Shown: piece by piece, positions 20,369-30,377 of the stretch
Numbering within the stretch: position 1 is the first letter of the stretch
Layout of the letters: the number at the start of each line of letters is the position of its first letter
Assembly (NCBI GenBank): GCA_029204225.1
Contig: CM055094.1
Coordinates: 7,979,234-8,043,233 of the forward strand
DNA: 64,000 nt
From: Diphasiastrum complanatum
Taxonomy: Eukaryota; Streptophyta; Lycopodiopsida; Lycopodiales; Lycopodiaceae
Direction: 5' to 3'
Position numbers and translations under genes: made by a program
Notes under the pieces: model-generated
What the model was told of the DNA's origin: nothing
Databases searched by the model: none
What the model saw: only the letters and a program-made list of their open reading frames with translations

Positions 20369-21021
20369 TGATCTTCCCCTTTAGACCACTTGCTTTTGGT
20401 TTTGCCCTTTGTGAACATAGTATCCTCTTGAAGTGTCGATGTAGATCCACCTCTTGCTTGAAGCCTATATTCCTCATTGATCAAGATCTCTTGAAGATCC
20501 ATCAAATTTGGAAAAGTCTTTTGAATAGCAATACTTTGAACAATGTTAGCATGAGCATTCAACAAGCCATTAAGAATCACTTGAATAAGCTCTCCTTCCT
20601 CAATGCTTTCATGCAAGCTAACTCATCATTCAATGCTTTGATTCTCAAACGTACTTGGACTTTCTTCATTCTTTTGCAAACAAGAAAAGATTTGCCTTCT
20701 AAGAGTCAACACTCTAGAAGTAGACTTGGATTCATAAAGCTTATTCAATGAATTCCAGGCTTCCAAAGATGATGTGCACTTACCAACTTCCTTGAGAAGT
20801 TCATTGGTAACATTCATTTTTATCAAGTGTAGAGCCTTCTTGGCCCTCTTGTCATACCTCAATTGATCTTGTTGTGTTGCTGGTCTCTCTTCCAAACCTA
20901 CAAAAATATCCAAAATATCATTCATCTCAAGAAGTGACTCCATCCTCACTCTCCACAATGAATAGCTACTTGAGGTAAGCCTATCATTGGCTTCCAACAT
21001 GACTCCAATTGAGGTTGCCAT
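20182..21021 (-). pseudogene. copia Gag of C4, frameshifted
   Basis: Start ATG at 21021 ('MATSIGVMLEANDRL'), continuing 'KMNVTNELLKEVGKC' and 'SRVLTLRRQIFSCL' to 20626. The frame then shifts near 20630 and resumes at 20616 with 'EGELIQVILNGLLNAH' and 'LMDLQEILINEEYRL'. A second shift near 20370-20400 leads into the 891-codon frame that carries the zinc knuckle. Two frameshifts make a full Gag-Pol impossible. The start is well supported by alignment with the C3 Gag. Confidence 0.85.
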
Positions 21022-21609
21022 GTAGCAATGGCCTGATCTTCTATTTCAACTTGTTTCAATTCACAAAGCACTCCTTTGAACAACAACAAATGCTTTCAAA
21101 AGAAATCACCAAGATTTGAAACTATCTCACAAATTCTCTTCTAGCACTTATCCAAGCAAATCAGCACATAGAATCATGGAATCTTGATCAACCTATGATC
21201 TATTCTCAATCTAATGACTTTTGCCACTTCCTAAGATTGAAACACACTCAAATGAAGTCCAAAAACCTCACTATCTAGAGATCCAATCAAAATTAGGGTT
21301 TTGACAAAATCACAAAAAATTGACTTTTCCAAATCTACATGCAAATGTTGAAAATTTGATATGCAATCTATAAGCCACCACTTAGGTTGAAGCAATGATC
21401 CAAAAATCGGCCAAATCCAATATGTGAATTCAAAAATTAAAATTGAACAAGTATATTGACCTATTTAGTGTTTTGATCTACAAAAGGTCCAATCTACAAA
21501 AGCAAAAAATCCGATTTTGGTGTAAAGTCCTCTCTAGCATGCTCTAGACTTGATATCTTCACCAAATCATTGATAGATCTGATTTCCTCCTTCATAACCT
21601 GAAACACAA
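21022..21609 (-). other. 5' leader of C4
   Basis: Non-coding region between PBS and Gag start. A matching leader copy on the plus strand is at 57008-57540. Confidence 0.8.
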
Positions 21610-21621
21610 GCTCTGATATCA
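21610..21621 (-). other. primer binding site of C4, one mismatch
   Basis: Minus strand TGATATCAGAGC: a G to A change from the canonical TGGTATCAGAGC. It adjoins the LTR end. Confidence 0.85.
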
Positions 21622-22271
21622 CGTGAAAGATTTCAGATCCTTAAGATCCAATCTACTTGAATGATCTTTGGTTAGAAAGAGAAATACACTACCAATCTCA
21701 CCAATGTAGAAAAATCAACATCTACACACAATTTGAGATGCAAACACTAATAGAACTTGATCAAACTTGAATGAAATGATTATGTACTGTTGTTGTCCAT
21801 ACAAAACCAGCAAGCTATTGTAATTCACACGTGTGGATCCAAAAATAACAAATATAGATCATTCTACACATAGAATTGCAAGCAATCACCAAGATAGTGC
21901 ACCAATGGATAGTAGAACCCAAGAGAACCATGTATAAGCATGAAATGAAATAGAGAAGAGAGAAGATGACTCTCTCCACAAGTTAGATCATTTTATAGAA
22001 GGTCCAAACCCTATTTGGCCACTTGGCTTTCCCACCAAAATGCTAACCCTACTAGTTTGGGGTCTAGATTCAATGTACCCAACTTATTCAAATTGAATCT
22101 ACTCAAACTCGCATTCTATCTGTTCCACACTTTCAAAAAGTGTCTATTCAAATGAGATTTAGACTAATGAACTTTGAAAAGTCAACCTCTAAGTCTAAAA
22201 CAAGTTTTGACCTCAATATACCAAATATGAAAATATTGCAAAATGTGATGAAACTAGTTGAATCTTTCACA
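21622..22271 (-). repeat. 5' LTR of C4 (family E), 650 bp
   Basis: Sense start TGTGAAAGATTC at 22271; the other end should be ..CTTTCACA but reads ..CTTTCACG (last base mutated) at 21622. Matches the solo LTR at 30655-31283 and, on the plus strand, 56560-56995. Contains the palindrome CACACGTGTG at 21826-21835. Confidence 0.9.
21824..21837. promoter_or_regulatory. LTR palindrome with G-box core (CACGTG)
   Basis: 'ttcacacgtgtgga' inside the family E LTR. CACGTG is the core bound by plant bHLH and bZIP factors. The same palindrome recurs in LTRs E, G and H of this window. Function is inferred only. Confidence 0.45.
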
Positions 22272-23327
22272 TTTGTCATGTCTAACAAGAGGAATGACAT
22301 GAATGCTGGTGGTTCTCTCAACTTTCAAAAGTCAATTCCTAGCATCAAGAAGATTGGTAGATCTTATGCAAAGTCTAAAGAGCTTCCTTATGCTAGATCT
22401 AGGTTGAGATCTAATGAGCTTCTTGGAGATAGTTATTGTTGTGCTAACTTGGCAACTTTTGGTGAATCTATGATCAATGTTTTGGATCCATTGGATCTTG
22501 AAGATGGACTAGTGCTACCTACTAGTCAAATGGAGTCATGTAGTGCTAAATTAGTATAATCTTTGAACTCTTCTACTCATAGATTTCCAAGTTTTGGTGG
22601 CTCTTCAATGGAATTACATGGCAAGTGCAGAAATGGGAAAGGTAAGAAGAGAGCTAACTTCATCAATGGAGGTGATGAAAACTCTTCTTTGGAAATGGTT
22701 GTTGCTAATGACTTATTTACTCATTTGGAAAAAGATGGTGCTTTGAGCATGTTTGAAGAAAAAAGTTCTTTTGCATCTTTATGTTATGAGTCCAAGAAAG
22801 TCATTTGTGCAACAAGTGGTGTCACATGTATTCATAAAGAAAGTAGATCAAAAGGTTCTATCATGAGATTTGGTGAGGAAGATCTCAAGTCAAAAGGGAG
22901 AGATGAATGTGAAGTGTTCAAAGTAGGATGTACCTTGAATGATGCTTTTGTGAATGATAATGAGGGTTCATTATCATTACCTATATCATTAATTAGAACT
23001 CCATGTTTGACAAGAAAAAGTACTTCAATCATTCTTATATTGAAGGTACTATATATTTTTTTCATGGCTTCTAATGTTCAAGAAACTTCCATTTCTTATG
23101 ATGCAACTATCAAGAGGGAGATTGCTAACTTTTGTGGTGTGATCATTAAGAGGGAGTCTTGTGAAGGAAAGGGTAAAGGAAGAGTGACTCTTGGGAATAT
23201 CCAAGGCATGGATCTTACATCTATTCATCAACTCAAAGGATGCTATGATGATTGTGGTGGAGTTTTCATGCATGATCAAGATGGCAAAAGGTTGGATGAA
23301 GAAGACTACATGGAGCAACTCAAGTGA
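22272..23327 (+). pseudogene. passenger family, upstream part (one internal stop)
   Basis: I do not recognise this protein. One plus frame runs from the edge of the C4 LTR (about 'MSNKRNDMNAGGSLNFQK') to a TGA at 23325-23327. It is interrupted only by a TAA at 22557-22559; the two ORFs on either side are in the same frame. It is polar, with many Ser, Lys and Glu and scattered Cys. A segment 'PSFGGSSMELHGKC' near 22600 resembles the beginning of the passenger fused in C4 ('TSFGGSSCVYGAMQV'), which suggests C4 carries a shortened version lacking the middle. An ATG-opened frame extends leftwards into the LTR (22140), probably by chance. Confidence 0.55.
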
Positions 23328-23374
23328 CAATTTCTTCAAGGCAAGGAAGATCTCATTGGTGATATCATTGAGGT

Positions 23375-24172
23375 TTGGTTTACAAATTCAAAGTCCTTGA
23401 TGTTTTACTGGAAGATCAAGATGTTGATCTTAAATTGCTTCATCAACACCAAGAGGCAAGTAGCAATTGGAAGCTAGTCAACAACATCAAAGGGGAGCCA
23501 CATGGGCAAAGCATTTTGGATCTGATTTTACAGGTTCTTGAAGTTTCAAGTAAGGTTCTTGGAGCATCAAGGAAGTGTCCTTTTACTCTACCTTACTTGT
23601 TTAATCTCATGTATGAACATTGTCATGTCAATGTGTTGGAATTGTCAAAATTCAATGAAACTAGTTCCATAGTTTTGCATCCTTTGGATCTTGGAGATGG
23701 AGAAGTTATCATTGCTGGTTTTTATGATCAAGTACATGAATTCATTCAAATCTTGAAAGATATTGAAGTGGTCAAAATGTTTACTTTTGAGAAAAGTTCA
23801 AGATCTAGCATCCTATTGTTGGCAAATTGGCAAATTGTTGACAATGTAGGATCAAGGGTTGTATGCATATCTTGTGGAGATACTTCAAGTATTTCAAGTT
23901 CAAGTTTTGCTCATTCAAATGGAATAGAGAACACATCATTTTGGCAATCATTCACTCAAGGGCTTTCATGGATTGGAGATCTACAAAGGCAAGGTGATGA
24001 TGAAGTTTTATTCATGGAGATACATGGTGCATTCACTATGGGCATAGTGGAATGTGGAGGAGACATGCAAACACTTGTTGGTTACTTTCACTTACAACTT
24101 GTTTGTTGTTGTTTTACAGAAAATTCAAAGGTGGATACATGGAAAAATCTTTTCATTATGATAAATTTCTGA
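23375..24172 (+). CDS. passenger family protein, downstream part, 265 codons
   Basis: Unknown protein. It aligns in frame with residues about 635-835 of the C4 fusion ORF: 'EDQDVDLKLL' vs 'EDQEVDLKAL', 'NIKGEPHGQSILDL' vs 'SIKGEVIGKGVMDL', 'SSKVLGASRKC' vs 'SSKVKVAARKC', 'YLFNLMYEHCHVNVLELSK' vs 'YLFYLMFEQFHVDVCKLSR', 'GGDMQ' in both. Differences are often conservative (D/E, K/R), which points to coding history. It has several hydrophobic patches but no clear signal peptide. The right end, after 'TWKNLF', falls at the proposed inversion breakpoint, and the last codons belong to the abutting family D sequence. It is frame-shifted relative to the upstream part. Confidence 0.6.
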   Translation: MVYKFKVLDVLLEDQDVDLKLLHQHQEASSNWKLVNNIKGEPHGQSILDLILQVLEVSSKVLGASRKCPFTLPYLFNLMYEHCHVNVLELSKFNETSSIVLHPLDLGDGEVIIAGFYDQVHEFIQILKDIEVVKMFTFEKSSRSSILLLANWQIVDNVGSRVVCISCGDTSSISSSSFAHSNGIENTSFWQSFTQGLSWIGDLQRQGDDEVLFMEIHGAFTMGIVECGGDMQTLVGYFHLQLVCCCFTENSKVDTWKNLFIMINF

Positions 24173-24905
24173 TCTTCATGGAAGACCACATCTCTACTAA
24201 CAACATTTTTGTCAGTAGAGGGCAAATAAATCTTCTATGCTTTTTTAGTAGATGCATAACCTACAAAAATTTCTTTTACTGCACTAGGATCTTCCTTCTT
24301 CCTAGTTTCTAGAAGTACATGCACAAAGCTTACATAGCCAAAAATCCTAAGATGATCTACCTTAGGCTTTTTCTTATACAACATCTCAAATGGTGTCTTT
24401 CCTCCTATTGCAAGATTTGGAAGCCTATTACAAAAATAGTTTGCACATGCAACTGCCTCTCCCCAAAATTCTTTAGGCAGAGAAGCTTCCAGTTTAATGG
24501 CTTTTGCACATTCACACAAAGTTCTATTTTTTCTCTCAGCAACTCCATTTTGCTGAGGAGTATATGAACAAGAGAACTCTCTTTTTATACCCTCTCTCTC
24601 ACAAAAGTCTTCAAACTTATTGGAACTGTATTCCCCTCCACTATCACTTCTTAAAGCTTTTATCTTGAAAGGAAACTGCTTTTCTACATAAGCTTTAAAA
24701 GTAAGAAAAACATCATAAACCATGGCTTTTGAAGACAGCATATAGATCCAAGAATGTCTTGTATAATCATCTACAAAAGAGACAAATTAGTTGGCTCCTC
24801 CTTTGCTCTTAGTTGATGAGAAATGAACATTTGAGTGTACAAGCTCAAATGGTTGCTTTGTCTTGATACTTGATCTAGGAAAAGGCCTTCTGTGTGACTT
24901 TGCCA
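24166..24905 (-). pseudogene. copia integrase core and tail (family D half)
   Basis: Continues from the zinc-finger block in a shifted frame. The core keeps the second Asp in 'LRSDSGGEY' and the catalytic Glu in 'QQNGVAERKNRTL', followed by 'FWGEAVACANYFCNRLP', 'GKTPFEMLYKKKP', 'EIFVGYASTKKA', a stop, and 'YLPSTDKNVVSRDVVF'. A TAG near 24789 and frameshifts at the zinc finger break it. Sequence stops at the proposed breakpoint, about 60-100 codons before RT should start. Confidence 0.85.
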
Positions 24906-26273
24906 AGCTTCACAAGGTAGAAGCTCCTTTGACAGTGTCTTTGGTAGACCAACAACTTTTCCTTCTTTGACCATAGATTGCATGGCTTTGAAATTGGGAT
25001 GACCCAATCTCTTGTGCCACAGATCCTCCTGTAGAACCTTGATCTCATAAGCAATATCTGAAATGTTAGCACTCTCCCTAGAATATAGTTTGTACAACTT
25101 ACCAATTCTAGATCCTCTAGCAATAACTTCATTTTCTCTTGAGATTATAGACTTGTCAACTTGAAACTTGACATCCAATCCACTATCAAACAACTGTCCT
25201 ACACTAATGAGATTCTTGGTCAATCTAGGTACATACAGTACATCATGTAAGCAAAAAGATTTTGATGATGATGCATGCAATGGAATACTACCAATTCCTT
25301 CAATCCTACACTCTACATCATTAGCAGTATAGATTGACTTTTTTGCACCTAGATATGGCATGGGATTAGTGAAAGAGTTCCTAGAACTAGACATGTGAGA
25401 ACCAGCCCCACTATCTATCCACCAGACTTCTTCATTCTTAAAAGGAAAAGATGAAAAAGTAGACATCATTAATGAATCCTCTCTTTGACTCTCTACACCC
25501 TCACACTCATCCTCATTAGTAAGGTTAGCTTGCTTAGATTGGTTCTTCTTCTTGAAACAGTTTGATGCATAATGTCCTTTCTTTCCACATAAAAAACACA
25601 CGATCTTTGACAGCTTCTTCTTGCCACAGGATGTTGCACCTTGTGAGGACTGATCCTCACCACCTTCTTTGGCTTTGTCCTTCTTGAAGTGTTGTTGTCC
25701 TTTGCCCTTGCCTCTTGACTTGTCTCTGATGAAGAGTGTTTTGTCATCTCCACCATCTTTCAATGAAATTCTGTTGATCCTCAGCATCTTGTTCTCTTGC
25801 TTGCTTTCTTCAACAATGAGAACACCTTGCAGTGTCTCCAAGGATGGAAGATCCTCTCTAACAACATAAGTCTGCAGAATATTGTCATACTCATCTCTAA
25901 GTCCATTTAGGACTACTTGAACAAGTTTAGTGTTCTTAAGAGCATCACCCAGACCAGCTAACTCTTGATGAAGATCCTTAACTCTCATGACATATGATGA
26001 AGCACTCTCAGCTACTCTCTGATAACTTAAAAATATTTGGTTTCTAAGTGTAAGCAATCTAGAAGTATTTTTTATTTCATAGATTGTTTTTAGAGTATCC
26101 CAGGCTTCCTTGGTAGTGGTGCATGTACTGATCTCTCTTAACACTTCATTGGTAACATTCATTTTTATAAAATGAAGGGCAATTCTAGTTCTTTTGTGGA
26201 ATGTTGCAGCTTCATTAGGTGCAGCAGGTTCTTCTTCATCTCCACTCACCCATTCTGATCTTCCACATTGCAT
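24771..26273 (-). CDS. copia Gag-protease-integrase N-terminus, 500 codons (family D)
   Basis: One open frame containing Gag ('HFIKMNVTNEVLREI', 'LLTLRNQIFLSYQ'), zinc knuckle 'CFLCGKKGHYASNC' (residues 226-239), protease site 'WWIDSGAGSHM' (Asp287) and the integrase zinc finger 'LWHKRLGHPNF'. Near 'LLPCEAWQ' the frame shifts and the last ~45 residues are not integrase. The true Gag N-terminus lies upstream in another frame ('ERLTSSNYAMWKIRM', about 26300-26250), with a small deletion joining them, so the annotated start is not the native one. Confidence 0.85.
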   Translation of the reverse strand: MQCGRSEWVSGDEEEPAAPNEAATFHKRTRIALHFIKMNVTNEVLREISTCTTTKEAWDTLKTIYEIKNTSRLLTLRNQIFLSYQRVAESASSYVMRVKDLHQELAGLGDALKNTKLVQVVLNGLRDEYDNILQTYVVREDLPSLETLQGVLIVEESKQENKMLRINRISLKDGGDDKTLFIRDKSRGKGKGQQHFKKDKAKEGGEDQSSQGATSCGKKKLSKIVCFLCGKKGHYASNCFKKKNQSKQANLTNEDECEGVESQREDSLMMSTFSSFPFKNEEVWWIDSGAGSHMSSSRNSFTNPMPYLGAKKSIYTANDVECRIEGIGSIPLHASSSKSFCLHDVLYVPRLTKNLISVGQLFDSGLDVKFQVDKSIISRENEVIARGSRIGKLYKLYSRESANISDIAYEIKVLQEDLWHKRLGHPNFKAMQSMVKEGKVVGLPKTLSKELLPCEAWQSHTEGLFLDQVSRQSNHLSLYTQMFISHQLRAKEEPTNLSLL

Positions 26274-27068
26274 AATTGGAAGATGTTAATCTCTCACTGT
26301 GCTCTAAGAAATGTGAACCAGATGAAGAAATTCTAGTAATGATAAAAAATGGAGTTGAAAGGATGTCGCTTGCTATCTCAATCTAGGATCTAACATAGAT
26401 GTTGATCCACCCTATGAAATCTAGCAACAAATGTGAGAACAAATTCTCAATACAGAAAATCAATCTATCTTGAATTTGGATCTTGCTTCAGTCACAGAAG
26501 AAGAAGCACATGCAAGCAAGAAGTCTATCTCTCCCACGAGTTTCAATATACTAATAAACTCTCTAGGAACTTACTTTCAACTCAAACACAATAACATGTG
26601 TGAAAATGAAATGTCTAAGACCTCAGAACACTCACTTCTATCCAATCCTACTTGATTGATAGTGAAAATTGGTGAAAAATGGTGAAAAAGACATATGTGT
26701 GCTCACTTTGGCATGTCCCATGAGTTGAATACCCTCTCAAACTCTCTGATTGCCTAAAACTCTTCTAAAAACAAATCAAATTGATCTAAAAACAAGAGCA
26801 ACACATTCTATTGTCCAATACCTATCCAACAAGCTATAGAACATCAAATTTGGATCATTCCTTGAGAAGTAGCACTCATTAATGAGGGCTGATTTCACAC
26901 GTGTGAGCTCTCTGTCCATACAAAGCTCCGCTGGATCATATCAACCTTGATTTGATCCACATATTGCTTGTTTCTCAGCGCGTTTGAATCCTTTTTCAAA
27001 ATTCGAGTTCCTGCAAGCAAAAACATTGATGATCTGATGTATACACCTTCACCTCTTCAAAGCATGAA
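26274..27068 (-). other. 5' leader of family D element
   Basis: Non-coding apart from the displaced Gag N-terminus at its 3' end. Contains a CACACGTGTG palindrome at 26896-26905. Confidence 0.75.
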
Positions 27069-27080
27069 GCTCTGATACCA
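27069..27080 (-). other. primer binding site, family D
   Basis: Minus strand TGGTATCAGAGC, perfect match, immediately next to the LTR. Confidence 0.95.
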
Positions 27081-27806
27081 TGTGAAGTTTTTAGCACGTG
27101 TGAACTTCACCACACACCCTACAAGATCTTACTGAGGTGTTGTGTTTGCACAAGATTGATCAAAGAACAGTATGCTTGAAAAATCTAAGGCAAGAGCACA
27201 ATGGCATACATCTGATGAAAAAATCTAACGACTATGAGAAATGAATGTCAGAAATAATTCTAAGTGTCCAGTATGGGAAAAAGAGGCTGCCCTCGGGTAG
27301 AGAGAGAAAATCATACATAGAAAACTCGGGTAGAGAGAGAATGAGTCCAAAACACCAAAATCTCAATATTCACAATATGGCAAAACATGCCCAGCTTTCC
27401 CTACATGAGAGAGACTCGAATTTCTACAGAGGAGTTGCATAGAAAGTCCACTTAACTGAACTAATTCACCTACCAGAGATCCACATGTGTAATTGCATGC
27501 ATGTATGGTGCATGTACTGCATGTCAACTCATAAAATTGCCTAGACATGTGTAGATCACAGAAACTACTTTGCATGTTGCATGCACTGATTGCATGTGGC
27601 TTGCATGCATACAATAAGACTTTGCATGCTATCTAAACATCTGCATGTCATCATAATTGAACCTATCTAACTCAAATTCGAGCTACACTAGAAGAATATG
27701 TGCTCAATTCACACTCCTTATATGTACAACATAAAATCTAATGGAAATTATCATGGACATTACCCCAAACTCGAGATAGGAAGATAATATTTTAATAATC
27801 TTCACA
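27081..27806 (-). repeat. 5' LTR of family D (726 bp)
   Basis: Sense start TGTGAAGATTATTAAAAT at 27806 and end ..AAACTTCACA at 27081. Near-identical to the plus-strand LTR at 52663-53392. A 65-codon ORF (27245-27442) is simply LTR sequence and is matched on the other LTR. Confidence 0.95.
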
Positions 27807-27811
27807 TTTTA

Positions 27812-28211
27812 GAATATTTAGATATTCTAAATAAATTTGTACCAAGAAGCATTATTATTTGCAAGAAATTGTGGACAGATTTTAGACTATGATTAAAATG
27901 AAATTTCCTTAGCTTTTGGATTTGATCTCTGAAATAAGAAGTTGATTCACCCATTGGTCCATGTAATTAGGATTACATGAAGGTGTTGAGCTTGTATTTT
28001 GGAGTACATCAACCCATTTGGAAGATTTATAGCTTAGTGTATCTTTGGGGATTTGAGTTAGTATTCATGAGTAGAGGCAAGCAATTTAAAAATTGTTGCA
28101 TCTCTGAGTACTTATCTAGATGGATTCATGGGTAAGACTTGAAAGCTTAGAGAATAATTTCATGTTTTTGTTTTTTGTTCTGAGGACAAAACTTGTTTAA
28201 GAGATGAAGAA
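27812..28211 (+). other. 3' internal end of a Ty3-like element, with PPT
   Basis: Non-coding. The end 'ctgaggacaaaacttgtttaagagatgaagaa' is split here as 'ctgaggacaaaac' plus 'ttgtttaagagatgaagaa', the usual plant Ty3/gypsy sequence before a 3' LTR. Inverted, this stretch aligns with 58621-59030 (shared 'aagtactcagaga' and 'caccttcatgtaa'), showing it belongs with the AT-rich region that resumes at 53398. Confidence 0.65.
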
Positions 28212-28683
28212 TGTTATGACCATTAAATGACATGGAATGGTCCTAATATGGTAGGCTGGCCCTTTAGTGTTCAAGATTACATGTCGAGATTCAATTCCAC
28301 ATCGAGGCCTATTGGTGACTAATGAACTTGAGAGGACCTAGACACACTAATTGAGACATATGGAGTAGTTCATGTAAGTGTGGCGAATATGGACAGGAGG
28401 AATGCATGAAGAGTTGTGATTTATTTATAATTGACCTGCATGGGGACTGCATGGGCTCATGCACAGGATCCTACTCTCTATATATTGAAGTAGAGATTAT
28501 CTTGTCGATGACTTTGGTCTAGGTTACCAGTTGACCTCTTTTCCTCTTGCTATCACATGGCATGGCTTGGGGGCTAGATCCAGGAAGATTCTTCAGGGGA
28601 GGGATCTAGGTTTAGTTTCGCTCCATAGTCTCACTTGTGTTTTCCTATCCTCATCTAAGGGGTCTTCCCTAGTTGTCTTTACA
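28212..28683 (+). repeat. Ty3/gypsy-type LTR (472 bp)
   Basis: Starts TGTTATGACC and ends ..GTCTTTACA. It aligns with the minus-strand LTR at 58142-58620, sharing the 'catggcttgggggctagatcc' region and both ends. No 5-bp duplication flanks it, so it is not a simple solo LTR. Confidence 0.75.
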
Positions 28684-30044
28684 CAAGGGAAAGGGGAAGA
28701 TGGAAGAGTTGGCTCTATGTCTTCTACCCCAACCTCAACTGATTCCTTCACTAAAGCTTTGGAGAATTTACAAATCCAACAAAATTATCAATTGCAAAAA
28801 TTCACCATTGAACTCCTTTGGACTATGGACCAGAAGCTTAAGGGTGTATATCAGGAACCTAAAGTACCACAACTTCTGATCTATCCATGAAGGGAGGCCA
28901 TGTCGTCTACTTTGGATTTGACTTCGACACCTGTAACAACATCATACAATTAGCCATTAGCACTATTTTCATCGTAAATTTCCATAGATGATAGTTGGAT
29001 CCATCGAGCTTGTCCACGATGGAACTAGCCTTGCTTTGAGAATCCATATGGAAGTTAGTCGAAGTGATAATGATAAATATTAGTGACTTAAAAAAAAAAT
29101 TAGTGCTACTAGAATAAGAAAAAAATTACTGTATCAGTCGATATAATTAAATTCTATGAGAAGCCTATGATACCAAGCAACTGAGATCAGATAGCCATTG
29201 ACTCTGATAGCATGTTGGGAATCGAGTGATCCTCAGTGCATGTAAAACACTTATCATTTCGAATCAGAGTGTTGAGTTTGAAGACTTGGATAATTTGACT
29301 TAGTTCTAATTTTGAAGTCATCAAAATCGACAGAGGTGATTACATAGTACAAAACGAAGTTGAATGACTGTTTGTTGTGAAAATAAAAGTTAGACCGTTC
29401 AAACAAATTTATTAAGAGCAGTCAGATAGAACGATAAAAAAAGCATAGCATGCAATGCAATAAGACAATTAATTGATTTAGAAAGTAAAGAATACAAGTT
29501 AGGTGATGTGGAGAGCACAAGGCAATTGCAGTAATAATTGTGTGCTCGAGACTAACTCTTAGTTCTGTAATGGCTCCGATGATTAGAAGATCTTGATAGC
29601 TTATTCTGACTCTCTATCTGAATCTAATTGATCTGAAAAGATCTACTATGTCTGTTGATTAATTACAATGATTATCTAATTCAAAGGCTCTTTTGCTTAA
29701 TATAACAATTCGGCTTATTCGGATCCGATTATTATAGACATATATACAAATGCATAAAGATGTTGAGTTTTTGTTGTTTGATTTGAATCTTGGTGACATG
29801 GTTGTGACTAGTTGGACAGGTGGTGATCATGGATGCTGTCATTGTCAAGGCAGTTGCACAATATGAGAAATAGCTAGTGTAGGTGACTAGTTTTATTTTG
29901 AACGGTACCACATCAGCAGTCGAATTCAACGAAATATGCAGCAACATGAATGAATCGAGATTAACAATAGGATTTAGAAAGAGATGAAATAAATCCAACA
30001 AATTGGAAGTGCATTCTACTAGTACAACTTGTAGTGGAGGAGCT
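28684..30044. other. no secure gene; possible Ty3 gag start and decayed sequence
   Basis: Just after the LTR a plus frame reads 'STPTSTDSFTKALENLQIQ' to 28890, which could be the start of a Ty3 Gag, but no PBS is seen and no Gag core follows. The remainder to 30.04 kb has no recognisable coding content. Confidence 0.4.
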
Positions 30045-30265
30045 AAGATGTACATGAATTTCACTGATGAATTTAGTAGATATACATGGTTTTATCTTCT
30101 AAAAAGCAAGAATGAAGTCTTTTATGTGTTTTTTAAGTTCAAGAATACTATGGAAAGTCAATTCAATACTAGGATCAAGTGATCAAGGTTGGCTAGTGGA
30201 GATGAAGATTTCTCAACCAAGTTTAAAGAGGTTTGCGTTGCACATGGGATCAAGAGAGAGGATTT
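30045..30265 (+). pseudogene. copia integrase scrap
   Basis: Reads 'MYMNFTDEFSRYTWFYLLKS', then 'VFFKFKNTMESQFNTRIK', a TGA where 'CLRSDNGGE' should begin, and 'FKEVCVAHGIKRE'. This is the integrase core between the first and third catalytic residues; the first Asp block reads F-T-D-E-F-S-R. It is a fragment without neighbours of the same family. Confidence 0.7.
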
Positions 30266-30377
30266 TACATAGAGTGGATTTACATAGGATATCCTAAACC
30301 CCTGGGAGGAAACAGATTTTCTAATTCTTTGGAATAGACTCGACAAGGAGCAGAGAGGGTGCCTTTGTTGGGCAATT

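Larger units (their letters stand above)
16894..22271 (-). mobile_element. Ty1/copia element C4 (family E LTRs) with RT replaced by a passenger
   Basis: Minus-strand order: 5' LTR (22271-21622), PBS, gag, protease, integrase, start of RT, passenger protein, RNase H, PPT, truncated 3' LTR (17109-16894). The RT catalytic domain is absent, so the element is non-autonomous even before its stops. The 3' LTR is cut after 216 bp, so a target duplication cannot be tested. Confidence 0.85.
24166..27806 (-). mobile_element. 5' half of copia family D element
   Basis: Minus strand: LTR (27806-27081), PBS, leader, gag, protease, integrase, ending in the integrase tail 'VVSRDVVFHEDQ' at about 24168. The missing RT, RNase H and 3' LTR are at 51046-53392 on the plus strand, with near-identical LTR sequence. 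The base context outside each LTR gives the same 5-bp duplication: reverse complement of 27807-27811 and 53393-53397 are both TAAAA. I infer one element split by an inversion. Confidence 0.85.

Noticed and set aside
22140-22271. N-terminal extension of the passenger ORF into the C4 LTR
   Set aside because: The ATG-started frame in antisense LTR sequence is also open in other LTR copies not followed by a passenger; probably chance.
27245-27442. 65-codon ORF conserved with 53.0-53.2 kb on the other strand
   Set aside because: Both lie at the same place inside the family D LTRs; conservation is LTR identity, and the frame is unlikely to be translated.
28212-28683. Simple solo LTR
   Set aside because: No 5-bp duplication (AAGAA versus CAAGG); better explained as the 3' LTR of the split Ty3-like element.
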